53,246 bases of DNA, taken from the NCBI GenBank assembly GCA_023386815.1, contig JAEWIZ010000010.1, positions 1-53,246 of the forward strand, in the 5' to 3' direction. Shown piece after piece: positions 7,416 through 15,859 of this stretch (its first letter is position 1; each line of letters opens with the position of its first letter). This DNA is from Bacillota bacterium (GTDB lineage Bacteria; Bacillota; Clostridia; Lachnospirales; Lachnospiraceae). A program made the translations under genes and the position numbers. The notes under the pieces are model-generated. The model made no database searches, was not told the origin of the DNA, and saw nothing but the letters and a program-made list of their open reading frames with translations.

Positions 7416-8204
7416 ATGAAGGATGAAAACGCCAAGAAGTATGTTACACTCTTTTTAATATTTACATTTGGGATACCCCTTATATGCGTATTATTAATGA
7501 AATATGTTAGCCTTTTTCAATCTGGAACGTTATATTTTATTATGTATGGTATTGAAGCAATGACACCAACACTCTCTGCATTGATTGTAATCTCAATTTG
7601 GGGTAAAAGTGATATGCGTCGTACTTTTTTACGGAAATGTTATTCTGATAATATTAGAAAGTCATACTTGTTATTAGCGGTATTACTTCCCATAACTGTT
7701 TTAGTAATCACAAAATTAACTTCACTCATTTTTATGGATACTACGCCATTTATAACAAGTATTTCTGTGAAAAAACTGATTATAATTTTGTGGGCATTAA
7801 TAGCAGAAGAGCTTGGATGGAGAGGCTTTTTACAAGATAAATTAAACGAGCATTTTGGTTACATCATAACTCCTATTGTTTTGGGGTGTATATGGGCATT
7901 ATGGCATTATCATTTCTTTTTATTAGGATCTACATCAGCACCATTAATTTTATTCCTACTCGCATGTATCGTAGAAAGCTATAGCTATTACTGGATAACA
8001 AAACTTTCAAAAGGGAATGTTATTCCGGCATCTATTTGGCATTTTACAGGAAATTTATGTTTTAACCTCTTTTTGATCAATCCTGAACATAATCAAGGAA
8101 GTATTCTACCATATGTTCTCTTTGTTGTTTATTCAACGGCTATGGCTGCAGGTATCAGTATATGGGGAATTCATTCTATGCAAAATAACCACAATATTCT
8201 ATAA
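7416..8204 (+). CDS. CPBP-family intramembrane glutamic protease
   Basis: A 262-residue polytopic membrane protein of the CPBP (CAAX protease / bacteriocin-processing, Rce1-like) family. Motif 1 is EELGWRGF near residue 131, with the paired glutamates and an arginine. Motif 2 is in WALWHYHFF near 162, and motif 3 is WHFTGN near 211. About seven or eight hydrophobic segments are visible. Members cut substrates in the membrane and often act in bacteriocin immunity or signalling. No bacteriocin gene is visible nearby, so the role here is open. Confidence 0.88.
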   Translation: MKDENAKKYVTLFLIFTFGIPLICVLLMKYVSLFQSGTLYFIMYGIEAMTPTLSALIVISIWGKSDMRRTFLRKCYSDNIRKSYLLLAVLLPITVLVITKLTSLIFMDTTPFITSISVKKLIIILWALIAEELGWRGFLQDKLNEHFGYIITPIVLGCIWALWHYHFFLLGSTSAPLILFLLACIVESYSYYWITKLSKGNVIPASIWHFTGNLCFNLFLINPEHNQGSILPYVLFVVYSTAMAAGISIWGIHSMQNNHNIL

Positions 8205-8246
8205 TTAGAATGATACTAAAAGTAAAGCATTTAATGAGGTGACTGT

Positions 8247-9173
8247 ATGAAATATGGAGTAATTAAGGATCAATTTGGTAACTCACATAAGTTTGCAAAG
8301 GTGATACTGGGGGCGTTCCCTTTTGGAAGTGTTATGTCCGAGGAGCTTTCCTTTCAAGCGATGGACTATTATCGCAGCCAGGGTGGAAATGTCATTGATA
8401 CGGCTAGAATATATTGTGAGTTTCTTGAGAATGGCTCCGGTGCCAGTGAAAAGACTGTTGGTAAATGGATGAAGGAGCGAGCTTTAAGAAGCGAGCTCTA
8501 TATCATATCCAAGGGTTCTCATCCTGCAATATCAGATATGCTTACCTCCCGTCTTTCCGCAGATGAGATCAATTATGATGTTCAAGAAAGTCTAAAAGCT
8601 CTGCAAACAGACTATATTGACCTGTATTTTCTTCATCGGGATGATGAAAAGGTTCCAGTGAAAAGCATAATGGATAGCCTTCATGAACATGTGGCAGCAG
8701 GAAGACTGAAGATGTTAGGTGCCTCCAACTGGAGGATAGAAAGAATTCTGGAAGCGAATGAATATGCTCTGGCGAATGGAAAGACACCATTTGTAGCTTC
8801 CCAGATTCAATGGAGCTATGCATACTGTTCGAAAGAAATCTTCGGGGATCATACCGTTGTATGTATGGATGACCAACAGTATCGGTTATATCTTAAGTCC
8901 GGAATACCTGTATTAGCCTTTACTTCTCAGGCAGGGGGATTATTTTCAGCAGGATATCAGCCAGATTTATCGGATATTGCCGATAAGCATAAAAAGTACT
9001 ATTGTGAAGAGAATGTGAAACGCTATCAGAATTTATTAAAGGTTTGTGAAGCAAAAAATATCACGCCTACCCAGGCTTGCTTAGAATATATCATAGATAA
9101 TGAAGTAAATGGCTTTGCCATTGTTGGATGTACCAAAGTAGAGCAGCTTAAGGATAGTCTTAAGGGTATCTAG
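8247..9173 (+). CDS. Aldo/keto reductase family oxidoreductase
   Basis: A 308-residue NADPH-dependent oxidoreductase with an (alpha/beta)8 barrel. The Asp and Tyr of the catalytic tetrad fit VIDTARIYCEF near residues 48-58, the Lys fits IISKG near 88, and the His fits LYFLHRDD near 131. A C-terminal NADP-binding segment is seen around AIVGCTKVEQL. The length is typical. A GAGGTG ribosome site precedes the ATG. The gene is followed by a strong terminator at 9225 and has no obvious operon partner. The substrate is not predictable. Confidence 0.9.
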   Translation: MKYGVIKDQFGNSHKFAKVILGAFPFGSVMSEELSFQAMDYYRSQGGNVIDTARIYCEFLENGSGASEKTVGKWMKERALRSELYIISKGSHPAISDMLTSRLSADEINYDVQESLKALQTDYIDLYFLHRDDEKVPVKSIMDSLHEHVAAGRLKMLGASNWRIERILEANEYALANGKTPFVASQIQWSYAYCSKEIFGDHTVVCMDDQQYRLYLKSGIPVLAFTSQAGGLFSAGYQPDLSDIADKHKKYYCEENVKRYQNLLKVCEAKNITPTQACLEYIIDNEVNGFAIVGCTKVEQLKDSLKGI

Positions 9174-9224
9174 TTATTCGGCAGCATTGACTCCTCGTAA
9201 GGTTAAAGCCAAGAACTGCTATAA

Positions 9225-9286
9225 AAATCGCTCCTTATCATATTCCAATTATGTGATTGGAGATATGATAAGGAGCGATTTTTTAT
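9225..9286. terminator. Long bidirectional terminator
   Basis: AAAATCGCTCCTTATCATAT pairs with ATATGATAAGGAGCGATTTT over an AT-rich loop and is followed by T-rich DNA. It lies between convergent genes (aldo/keto reductase and isochorismatase) and probably serves both. Confidence 0.9.
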
Positions 9287-9327
9287 ATATGCTTATTACA
9301 ATGTTTGTCTGAAGCATTTATTATATT

Positions 9328-9404
9328 AAAATCATGTGAGTTTAAAATCATGTGACTTGAAATCATACTAGTTGAAACCATACTAGTTGAAATCAAGCGA
9401 GATT
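9328..9404. repeat. Degenerate 15-16-bp tandem repeat at the 3' end of the isochorismatase gene
   Basis: Five units start at about 9328, 9344, 9360, 9375 and 9390, of the form AAAATCATGTGAGTTT / AAATCATACTAGTTG. The last unit overlaps the stop end of the minus-strand gene. The repeat lies between that stop and the terminator at 9225-9286. Similar stop-repeat-terminator arrangements are found at 33341 and 52285 with different units. Confidence 0.7.
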
Positions 9405-9923
9405 TTGCAGTAATCGAACAGCCTCTTCCATACGAATACATTGAGCATATCTTTTATTCCACATCTTTTTATTATAATAGTGATAAGTCTGTTCACCGGT
9501 CATAAATTCATTATCCACAGTGGAATTTGTATGCTCCGGTACAATCATATGGAACCCATGTTCAAAGCCACATTTAATCGTTGCATCAATACAATAATCA
9601 GTCTGCAAGCCAACAATCATGATATCGGTTTCCTGTCTATCCCTTAGATAAGCTAACAGACCGGTATTTCGAAAGGCACTATTCACAGTCTTATCAAAGA
9701 TTTTCTCAGCATTCTTCGGTGTAAATTCATCATAGATTTCAAATTCTGCATTGCCCTTTGTTAGTTGCTCACCAATACCGTCGTCATGTCGTACATAAAT
9801 AACCTCAATGTGATTATTTCTTGCCGCGTTTAATAGCAACTTAATATTACTTATCAATTCATCAAATTTATAGAGTTTCTCGGTGACAATTAACTTCTGT
9901 GTATCAACCACTAATAAGATCAT
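9393..9923 (-). CDS. Isochorismatase-family cysteine hydrolase
   Basis: A 176-residue cytoplasmic hydrolase of the isochorismatase / nicotinamidase-like family. The catalytic Asp is in LLVVDTQK near residue 7. The nucleophile Cys is in VGLQTDYCIDATIKCG near 112, a close match to the family signature. A GGGGG-rich ribosome site precedes the ATG. It is convergent with the aldo/keto reductase, with a repeat and terminator between them. It is followed on the same strand by no close gene, and the acyltransferase gene upstream is also on the minus strand with a 36-bp gap, so the two may be co-transcribed. Confidence 0.88.
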   Translation of the reverse strand: MILLVVDTQKLIVTEKLYKFDELISNIKLLLNAARNNHIEVIYVRHDDGIGEQLTKGNAEFEIYDEFTPKNAEKIFDKTVNSAFRNTGLLAYLRDRQETDIMIVGLQTDYCIDATIKCGFEHGFHMIVPEHTNSTVDNEFMTGEQTYHYYNKKMWNKRYAQCIRMEEAVRLLQNLA

Positions 9924-9959
9924 TGTTTCTATCCCCCTGTGCTTTTGGAAACTAGTTCT

Positions 9960-10760
9960 TTATCGGATATTATGAACAGGAGTGCAATCCTCCAAAAGAT
10001 CTTCAAAGAAATCCTCTTCCTCAACCTCTTCATATTCCGTTAATTGGCAACGCCTAAGCTCTAGCATCTTCTTGTTAATTCTGGAGTAAACCAAATCCGC
10101 GAGTTCCTTCGATTTTAATTTTTTATATTGGTCATAATTTATTGGTTCCAAATAATGTACTTGAGTAGTAACGCGGCCAATGAAATTTTCACCAAAGGGC
10201 TTATAGGAATCATAAATTGCAACCGGTATGATAGGGCATTTTGATTTTAAGGGTATTTTAAAGGAGCCACTGTGAAATTCCTGCAGGGTATTTTTATTAT
10301 CGGTATAGCCACCTTCGGGGAAGATAAGATACTTTCTTCCATCCTTGATCTCATTAATAACCTGCCCAATCACTTCCACCTGTTGCCTGGGATCTTGTTT
10401 ATCTAATTTCTTACCCTTCAGTAAATGAACAAAAAGTCCAGGGACTAACTCGTCCCCGGTACTCTTATCCATAATAACGGTACAGGGCTGTTTATGTGAG
10501 TTGATAATACCAAGGGAATCATATTTTCCTTGGTGATTAGAGTACATAATGTACCCACCGGTCTTCGGTAGGTTTTCTATTCCTGTTGTAATGGTGTCAA
10601 TACCACCTCGATGCTTTATTAATCTTACCAGATTTTTTCCAACCCTATAGCAATCAGCTTCGCTAAATTTCTCGGGATGCTTCCCATAATACCACATTAG
10701 CGGAAGATAATATAGATTAAACAAAATACCGGTGATAATAACAAAGTAAAATCTGAACAT
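9960..10760 (-). CDS. 1-acyl-sn-glycerol-3-phosphate acyltransferase (PlsC-like)
   Basis: A 266-residue membrane-associated acyltransferase of phospholipid synthesis, which transfers an acyl chain to lysophosphatidate. An N-terminal membrane segment lies at about residues 3-25. The catalytic HX4D motif is in NHQGKYD near 76, and the substrate motif FPEGGYT is near 148. The C-terminal tail of about 30 residues is strongly acidic (EEVEEEDFFEDLLED), which is unusual for this family. The gene reads toward the isochorismatase gene with a 36-bp gap. Exact acyl and head-group preference are unknown. Confidence 0.88.
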   Translation of the reverse strand: MFRFYFVIITGILFNLYYLPLMWYYGKHPEKFSEADCYRVGKNLVRLIKHRGGIDTITTGIENLPKTGGYIMYSNHQGKYDSLGIINSHKQPCTVIMDKSTGDELVPGLFVHLLKGKKLDKQDPRQQVEVIGQVINEIKDGRKYLIFPEGGYTDNKNTLQEFHSGSFKIPLKSKCPIIPVAIYDSYKPFGENFIGRVTTQVHYLEPINYDQYKKLKSKELADLVYSRINKKMLELRRCQLTEYEEVEEEDFFEDLLEDCTPVHNIR

Positions 10761-10846
10761 AATATAACCTCTTGTGAAAAAATATTTAGGTACCTAATTT
10801 ATTTTAACACAGAAAAAGCAAATATGCTAACCCTTTTGATCATTAC

Positions 10847-13144
10847 CTATTCGTATTCTACAAGGAAGTCGTTCGCAAGTGCATATTTATGTGCATAGGA
10901 ACCTTCCTGACAATAGATGGTCTGATCAGCTCCCCAGTACTTAAAGGAACTTGCACCGATGCTTTTAACACTGCTTGGAATATGAATCTTTGTTAGCTTC
11001 TCGCACCAGTAGAAGGTATTTCTTTCTATCGTTGTCAAGCTACTGGGGAGATACACCTCTTCAAGATTATGGCAGCCGTAAAAGCTGGAGCCTGCCAGGC
11101 TGGTCAGATTCTCTGGTAGTCGCAGAGTCTGAAAGCCGCAGTTAGTAAAGGTATTTTTACCAATGTGGGTAAGGGAATCAGGAAAATCAATCTCAGTAAT
11201 ACCAGTTGAGTAGGAGAAGGCAACATCCTCAATGGAGTTAAGGCTTGCAGGCAGGATAACCTTCTTCAGATTATCACAATGGGCGAAGTTACCTTTCGTT
11301 ATTACGGTGATATCATCCGGAATAATTACTTTTTCTATATAGCGATTATTATAAAAGACATAAGGTGCGATGAAAGAAACATCCTTCGGAATTGAGAACT
11401 CCTTGGATTTACCTACATATCTTACCAAAAATCCATTATTAGCAATTACCATATCATTCTTAACATTATTTTTAATCCATTTCGTACCGGTAAATACGGA
11501 TCCGCCTATGGTTTGAAGTGAATCCGGCAGAGTTACGCTATCAACAAGTAAGCATCCACGGAAGGCATGGGAGCCGATAGAAATTACGCCTTCTGGAAGC
11601 TTAATTACTGTTAAGGCTTTATTATTTCTAAAAGCAGCAAATTCGATGGATTCTAGCTGTGAAGGCCAGTTAATACTGCTCAAAGAGGAGCAGCCGTCAA
11701 AGGTTCCTTCTGCAATGTTTGTAATATTGTCAGAGAGGACGACTTTTCCTAAATTAACGCATTCCGAAAAAGCATAACGGCCGATGCTTGTTACAGTATC
11801 CGGTAAGGTGATCAGATCCAATTGGTGGCACTGGGAAAAAGCATAACGACCGATCTGCTTTAAGGTATAAGGTATATTGATCGTAGCCAGGTTGTAGCAG
11901 GAGGAAAATGCATTATCACCAATTGAAGTGGTCTTATTGGATAAGGTGATTTTTGATAATCTGGTACAGTTACTGAACAGGTTTGAGCTAATCTCAGTTA
12001 CATTTTGTGGGATCGTGATTTCAGATAGCTGTGAACAGTTTGCAAACGCATTATCTCCAATACCCGTCAATTTATAAGGTAAAGCGATGGAAGTAAGGGC
12101 AGAGCAGTTATAAAAGGCTCCAGCTCCAATATAGGTGGCGGTATCAGGAATTTGAATACTACTAAGCTTTTTACAGTCACTAAAGGTATTCTTTTCAATC
12201 GTTTTTAAAGAGCTTGGAAGGTCAATGCTCTTTAAGGAGGAACAGCCGCTGAAGGCGGAATCCTCTATTTCAGATACACCTGCAGGCAAAGTGATATTTG
12301 TTAGTGAAAGGCACTGTAGGAAGGTGGCTTCCGGTATTTTCGTTACTTTGCTTGGTATATTTACCTTTGTAAGTTTATTACAGTGAGCAAAGGCGGAAGG
12401 TTCCAGTTCAGTAACAGTGTCAGGTATATCCATCGTTTTTAGGGAACTGCAACCATAGAAGGTTTCGCTTTGTACCTTCGTAATTCCATTAGGAAGGTTT
12501 ATGCTTTTTAGTTTGTAACAATATTTAAAGGCTTGTTTGCCAATGGAGGTCATACGCTTTGGCAATGTAATGGAAGTTAAACTACTGCAGCCTTGAAAAG
12601 CTCTTCTGGAAATCCAGCTTAATTTACTGTCTGCTGGAATTGCGAAGGATTTCATTTGATAGCAGTTATTGAAGGCGTCCACACCAAGAAAGGTGACTTT
12701 AGAGGGAAGCGTAATTTTTGATAAATAATAGCATCCCGAAAAGGCCTCATCACCGATTGATGTAAGCTGGCTTGGTAATTTAATGGTTTTAAGATTAGAG
12801 CATTGAGTAAAGGCTCTATAAGGGATTTTTTTTATGTTATAAGGTAGAGAAATACTTTGCAATGCGTTGCAATTAGAGAAGGCTTCTTCACCCAATATGG
12901 TTACGCTATCCGGCAAAACTATGCTTTTAGCAGTGCGGTTATTGTAGAAGGCACGTTTTCCAATCTCTTTTACGTTACTTGGGACGGTTACAGTCTTCTC
13001 AGAGCCTGTGTAAGAAATTAACACACCATCCTCAATAACGAATTTGTTCGTGGTTGCAGCCTGTGTTAAGTGTGGTTGTATCGCCACCAGACATAGAGCA
13101 AAAAAAGCGAATAAACCTACAATACGTATCTTTTTTCCATTCAT
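10847..13144 (-). CDS. BspA-type leucine-rich repeat secreted protein
   Basis: A 765-residue secreted protein with a signal peptide (residues 1-30, hydrophobic core VGLFAFFALCLVA, likely cleavage after TQAA). Nearly all the rest is tandem BspA/TpLRR repeats (LRR_5) of about 23 residues. Each carries an IP..V..IG..AF..C..L core; roughly 28 copies are visible. A short non-LRR tail ends in YALANDFLVEYE. There is no LPxTG, SLH or choline-binding anchor, so surface attachment is unclear. The ATG at 13144 is preferred because GGAGGAAAG precedes it; an ATG six codons earlier lacks such a site. Such proteins often bind host or polysaccharide surfaces. The upstream region carries a MITE-like insertion. 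Confidence 0.9.
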   Translation of the reverse strand: MNGKKIRIVGLFAFFALCLVAIQPHLTQAATTNKFVIEDGVLISYTGSEKTVTVPSNVKEIGKRAFYNNRTAKSIVLPDSVTILGEEAFSNCNALQSISLPYNIKKIPYRAFTQCSNLKTIKLPSQLTSIGDEAFSGCYYLSKITLPSKVTFLGVDAFNNCYQMKSFAIPADSKLSWISRRAFQGCSSLTSITLPKRMTSIGKQAFKYCYKLKSINLPNGITKVQSETFYGCSSLKTMDIPDTVTELEPSAFAHCNKLTKVNIPSKVTKIPEATFLQCLSLTNITLPAGVSEIEDSAFSGCSSLKSIDLPSSLKTIEKNTFSDCKKLSSIQIPDTATYIGAGAFYNCSALTSIALPYKLTGIGDNAFANCSQLSEITIPQNVTEISSNLFSNCTRLSKITLSNKTTSIGDNAFSSCYNLATINIPYTLKQIGRYAFSQCHQLDLITLPDTVTSIGRYAFSECVNLGKVVLSDNITNIAEGTFDGCSSLSSINWPSQLESIEFAAFRNNKALTVIKLPEGVISIGSHAFRGCLLVDSVTLPDSLQTIGGSVFTGTKWIKNNVKNDMVIANNGFLVRYVGKSKEFSIPKDVSFIAPYVFYNNRYIEKVIIPDDITVITKGNFAHCDNLKKVILPASLNSIEDVAFSYSTGITEIDFPDSLTHIGKNTFTNCGFQTLRLPENLTSLAGSSFYGCHNLEEVYLPSSLTTIERNTFYWCEKLTKIHIPSSVKSIGASSFKYWGADQTIYCQEGSYAHKYALANDFLVEYE

Positions 13145-13186
13145 AATCTTTCCTCCATACATTTTTCTTTCATATTGAAAACATTA

Positions 13187-13352
13187 TAGACGATTGCGAA
13201 ACTCAAAAACTGTTGCTATTTTTCATACAATTAATGCATGCTCCTGAGCGAAATTTAGCCGTGCCAATTTTGGCACTTTACAGCATGGAGCGAAGGAATT
13301 TGCATCAGTTGCATGAAAAATTTCACAAACTATAGTGTTTCGCAATTGCCTA
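13187..13352. mobile_element. 166-bp palindromic MITE-like element
   Basis: The ends are inverted repeats: TAGACGATTGCGAAAC on the left and, read on the other strand, TAGGCAATTGCGAAAC on the right. The two arms stay complementary for roughly 60-65 bp with mismatches. A small central hairpin, GTGCCAATTTTGGCAC, lies at 13261-13276. The element is flanked by the 11-bp direct repeat TGAAAACATTA (13176-13186 and 13353-13363), consistent with target duplication. It encodes no protein. It lies between the LRR gene start and the dgkA stop, so it may affect the LRR promoter. A related half copy lies at 18481-18554. Confidence 0.75.
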
Positions 13353-13367
13353 TGAAAACATTACATA

Positions 13368-13766
13368 CTAGTATAGGGCGTATACCTTAGGAATAAATAT
13401 CACCAAGCCAATAATAGCAGCCATAACAGCAGTCACAAGGACGGAGCCAGCAGCGATGTCCTTGGCTAACTTAGCCAGGGTATTAAATTCCTTCAATTGA
13501 AGATGCTCTTTTAGGATATCAATACAGATTAAATCAACTACTTTTTCTATTGCAGTATTCATCATCTCGGCAGACAGCACAAGGCAGATTGCAATTACAA
13601 GGAGAAGTAGCTCTACCTTAGAAACGGACAAAAGATAGGCTGCAATTATAACAGCAACGGTAATTACAAGATCTATTTTTAAGTTTTTCTCTGTTTTTAA
13701 GGCATACCAGATGCCGCGCAAAGCGTACTTTGCTCCGATGATATCATATTTACTTTTTGGGTTTAT
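13368..13766 (-). CDS. dgkA: Diacylglycerol / undecaprenol kinase (DgkA family)
   Basis: A 132-residue inner-membrane lipid kinase that recycles undecaprenol or diacylglycerol. It shows three hydrophobic segments. The family signature AEMMNTAIEKVVDL lies near residues 64-77, with the conserved Glu in xxNTAIE. The best ATG/GTG/TTG start would be the TTG at 13721, which cuts into the conserved N-terminal helix (KYALRGIWYALKTEKN). The frame stays open upstream to an ATA at 13764-13766 that sits seven bases after GAGGTG, giving NPKSKYDIIGAKYALRG and a normal length. No ATG occurs in this stretch. I chose the ATA start, but it is uncertain. Confidence 0.8.
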   Translation of the reverse strand: MNPKSKYDIIGAKYALRGIWYALKTEKNLKIDLVITVAVIIAAYLLSVSKVELLLLVIAICLVLSAEMMNTAIEKVVDLICIDILKEHLQLKEFNTLAKLAKDIAAGSVLVTAVMAAIIGLVIFIPKVYALY

Positions 13767-14075
13767 ACTGCTTCACCTCATTTCTTAAAAAGAATTTAAC
13801 TAAATCCTTTACAATGTAACACAAAATATGGAAATGAGCAATCTTTTATAAGAGATTAAAGGCAAAAAGCCCTTTTCTTACGCCATAAATGTCTTAATAG
13901 AACCTTAATAGGGACTATCGAAATCTTAATACCTCCCTAATAGCAATTCCGATATAATGAAGATGCTTAGAAAAAGCCATCAAATAAATCAAAGGAAACC
14001 GTTGGATAGGCTAAGCAATTACGCGATCGCAGGATATAAGTATTATATTAATTATTGGATAGGAAGTGATGATGT
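13767..14075 (+). promoter_or_regulatory. kdp control region: phased direct repeats, -10 box and structured leader
   Basis: Four direct repeats lie at 13893 (CTTAATAG), 13904 (CTTAATAG), 13925 (CTTAATAC) and 13936 (CCTAATAG), spaced 11, 21 and 11 bp. This helical phasing is typical of OmpR/PhoB-family sites, so they are candidate KdpE sites. A TATAAT -10 box follows at 13953-13958, with no good -35 box, as expected for an activated promoter. The transcript start region can fold: TGCTTAG (13964-13970) pairs with CTAAGCA (14011-14017). A small A-loop hairpin near 13859-13878 may end an upstream transcript. Confidence 0.6.
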
Positions 14076-14165
14076 ATGTTAATAGTTATGATAGGTTCGG
14101 CAGTTGTAGGACTGGTGTTACTCTGTTATCTATTTTATGTGCTGTTTGAAGGTGAGAATTTATGA
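14076..14165 (+). CDS. kdpF: KdpF-like small membrane subunit
   Basis: A 29-residue hydrophobic peptide, starting MLIVMIGSAVVGLVLLC and ending EGENL, made almost entirely of one membrane helix. The size and the position directly before kdpA fit KdpF, which stabilises the KdpFABC K+-importing complex. A GGAAGTGATG ribosome region precedes the start. The stop overlaps the kdpA start (ATGA, 14162-14165), indicating translational coupling. KdpF proteins are poorly conserved in sequence, so the call rests on size, hydrophobicity and position. Confidence 0.8.
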   Translation: MLIVMIGSAVVGLVLLCYLFYVLFEGENL

Positions 14166-15850
14166 GTATGATTTGGTTACAGAATATTGTGTTTTTAATC
14201 CTGCTGGTGGGTATTTCGATACCCTTAGGAATTTATACTGATAAGGTGATGTCGGGACAAAAAGTATTCCTGTCCTATGTACTAAGACCAGTGGAAAAGG
14301 GGATTTATCGCCTGCTCGGAATTCGTGTGGAGAATGAGATGAGCGCCGGAAGATACACAATGAGTGTACTCGTATTTAGTGGCATTGGATTTGTGCTGTT
14401 ATTAATCCTGCAGTTAATTCAAGGAGTTATGCCCTTTAATCCGGAGCAGATGAAAGCGGTTAGCTGGGATTTAGCATTTAATACAGCAGCGAGCTTTGTT
14501 ACAAATACAAATTGGCAGGCATATTCCGGAGAGAGTGCATTATCCTATTTTACACAGTCCACTGGGTTGACAGTACAGAACTTTATTTCTGCTGGAGTGG
14601 GCATTGCAGTTCTATTTGCCTTAATTAGAGGGTTTGTCTCAAGGAATAAGAAAACCATTGGATGCTTCTGGCATGATTTAGTCAGATCAATTTTATACAT
14701 CCTGCTCCCCTTATCACTCATTTTAGCAATCCTATTAATATCCCAGGGTGTGGTACAGAGTTTATTCGCTTATACGGAGATTAGTACCGTGCAAGATGGT
14801 GTATCACAGATCATCCCTTTGGGACCGGCTGCAAGTCAGATTGCCATTAAGCAGCTGGGGACCAACGGCGGTGGCTTCTTCGGGATGAATTCCGCATATC
14901 CACTTGAGAATCCAACTGCTTTTTCAAATTTATTGGAGCTGCTGGCTATTTTGCTGATACCATCATCACTATGCGTGTCCTTTGGCCGTGCAGTAAAGGA
15001 TTCAAAGCAGGGAAGAACTATATTAGTGGTAATGATGGTTTTATTTATTACAGCACTGATCTTTGTAACGATCAGTGAAAAATATGGAGTAGTTTCTTAT
15101 TCCGGAGTTAGTGGAATAGGGAATATGGAAGGTAAAGAGACGGTTCATGGCATCGGAGGATCAGCGCTATGGGGAGCGGCGACAACGGCTGCTTCCAATG
15201 GCTCAGTAAATTCCATGCATGATAGCTTCACTCCTTTTGGAGGAATGGTACTCATGTTCCTGATGCAGCTCGGAGAAATTGTATTCGGTGGAGCTGGCAG
15301 CGGATTATATGGAATGATTGGTTTTGTAATACTTACCGTCTTCATTGCCGGACTTATGGTTGGTCGAACCCCCGAATATCTGGGTAAGAAGATAGAGCCT
15401 TTTGATATGAAGATGGTTTGTTTAATCATCCTTGCACCACCACTGCTGACCCTTCTTGGAACAGCGGCAGCAGTTATGAATCCTCAGGTATTCTCCTGGT
15501 TGACAAACAGTGGAGCACATGGGTTTTCGGAAGTGCTTTATGCCTTCACATCCATGGCCAATAATAATGGAAGTGCCTTTGGAGGATATAGCGCAAATAC
15601 GGTATTTACCAATGTGATAGGAGGAGTTATTATGATTATCGTTCGTTATATACCGATGATTGCTACGATCTATCTGGCAGGTAACCTGGCGAACAAGAAG
15701 ACAGTGACAGCCACGGAAGGAACACTTTCTACAAATAATTCGATGTTCGTTGGTTTACTCATTTCTATTATATTGATTATTGGCGCGCTTAGTTTTCTTC
15801 CGGCTTTGGCTCTTGGACCCATTGCGGATTATTTTACAACTATGAAATAG
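14162..15850 (+). CDS. kdpA: Potassium-transporting ATPase subunit A (channel-like subunit)
   Basis: A 562-residue polytopic membrane protein that forms the K+ entry path of the KdpFABC pump. The selectivity-filter signature TNGGGFFGMNSAYPLENPTA lies near residues 238-257, and a second filter-like region is SMANNNGSAFGGYS near 462-475. About ten hydrophobic segments are visible and the length is normal. A GAAGGTGAG ribosome site overlaps the kdpF end. The subunit appears intact, although its partner kdpB is broken. Confidence 0.97.
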   Translation: MSMIWLQNIVFLILLVGISIPLGIYTDKVMSGQKVFLSYVLRPVEKGIYRLLGIRVENEMSAGRYTMSVLVFSGIGFVLLLILQLIQGVMPFNPEQMKAVSWDLAFNTAASFVTNTNWQAYSGESALSYFTQSTGLTVQNFISAGVGIAVLFALIRGFVSRNKKTIGCFWHDLVRSILYILLPLSLILAILLISQGVVQSLFAYTEISTVQDGVSQIIPLGPAASQIAIKQLGTNGGGFFGMNSAYPLENPTAFSNLLELLAILLIPSSLCVSFGRAVKDSKQGRTILVVMMVLFITALIFVTISEKYGVVSYSGVSGIGNMEGKETVHGIGGSALWGAATTAASNGSVNSMHDSFTPFGGMVLMFLMQLGEIVFGGAGSGLYGMIGFVILTVFIAGLMVGRTPEYLGKKIEPFDMKMVCLIILAPPLLTLLGTAAAVMNPQVFSWLTNSGAHGFSEVLYAFTSMANNNGSAFGGYSANTVFTNVIGGVIMIIVRYIPMIATIYLAGNLANKKTVTATEGTLSTNNSMFVGLLISIILIIGALSFLPALALGPIADYFTTMK

Positions 15851-15859
15851 GGTGATGTT

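Noticed and set aside
13960..14050. c-di-AMP or c-di-GMP riboswitch before kdpF
   Set aside because: The hairpin TGCTTAG / CTAAGCA is real, but the conserved cores of those riboswitches are not visible.
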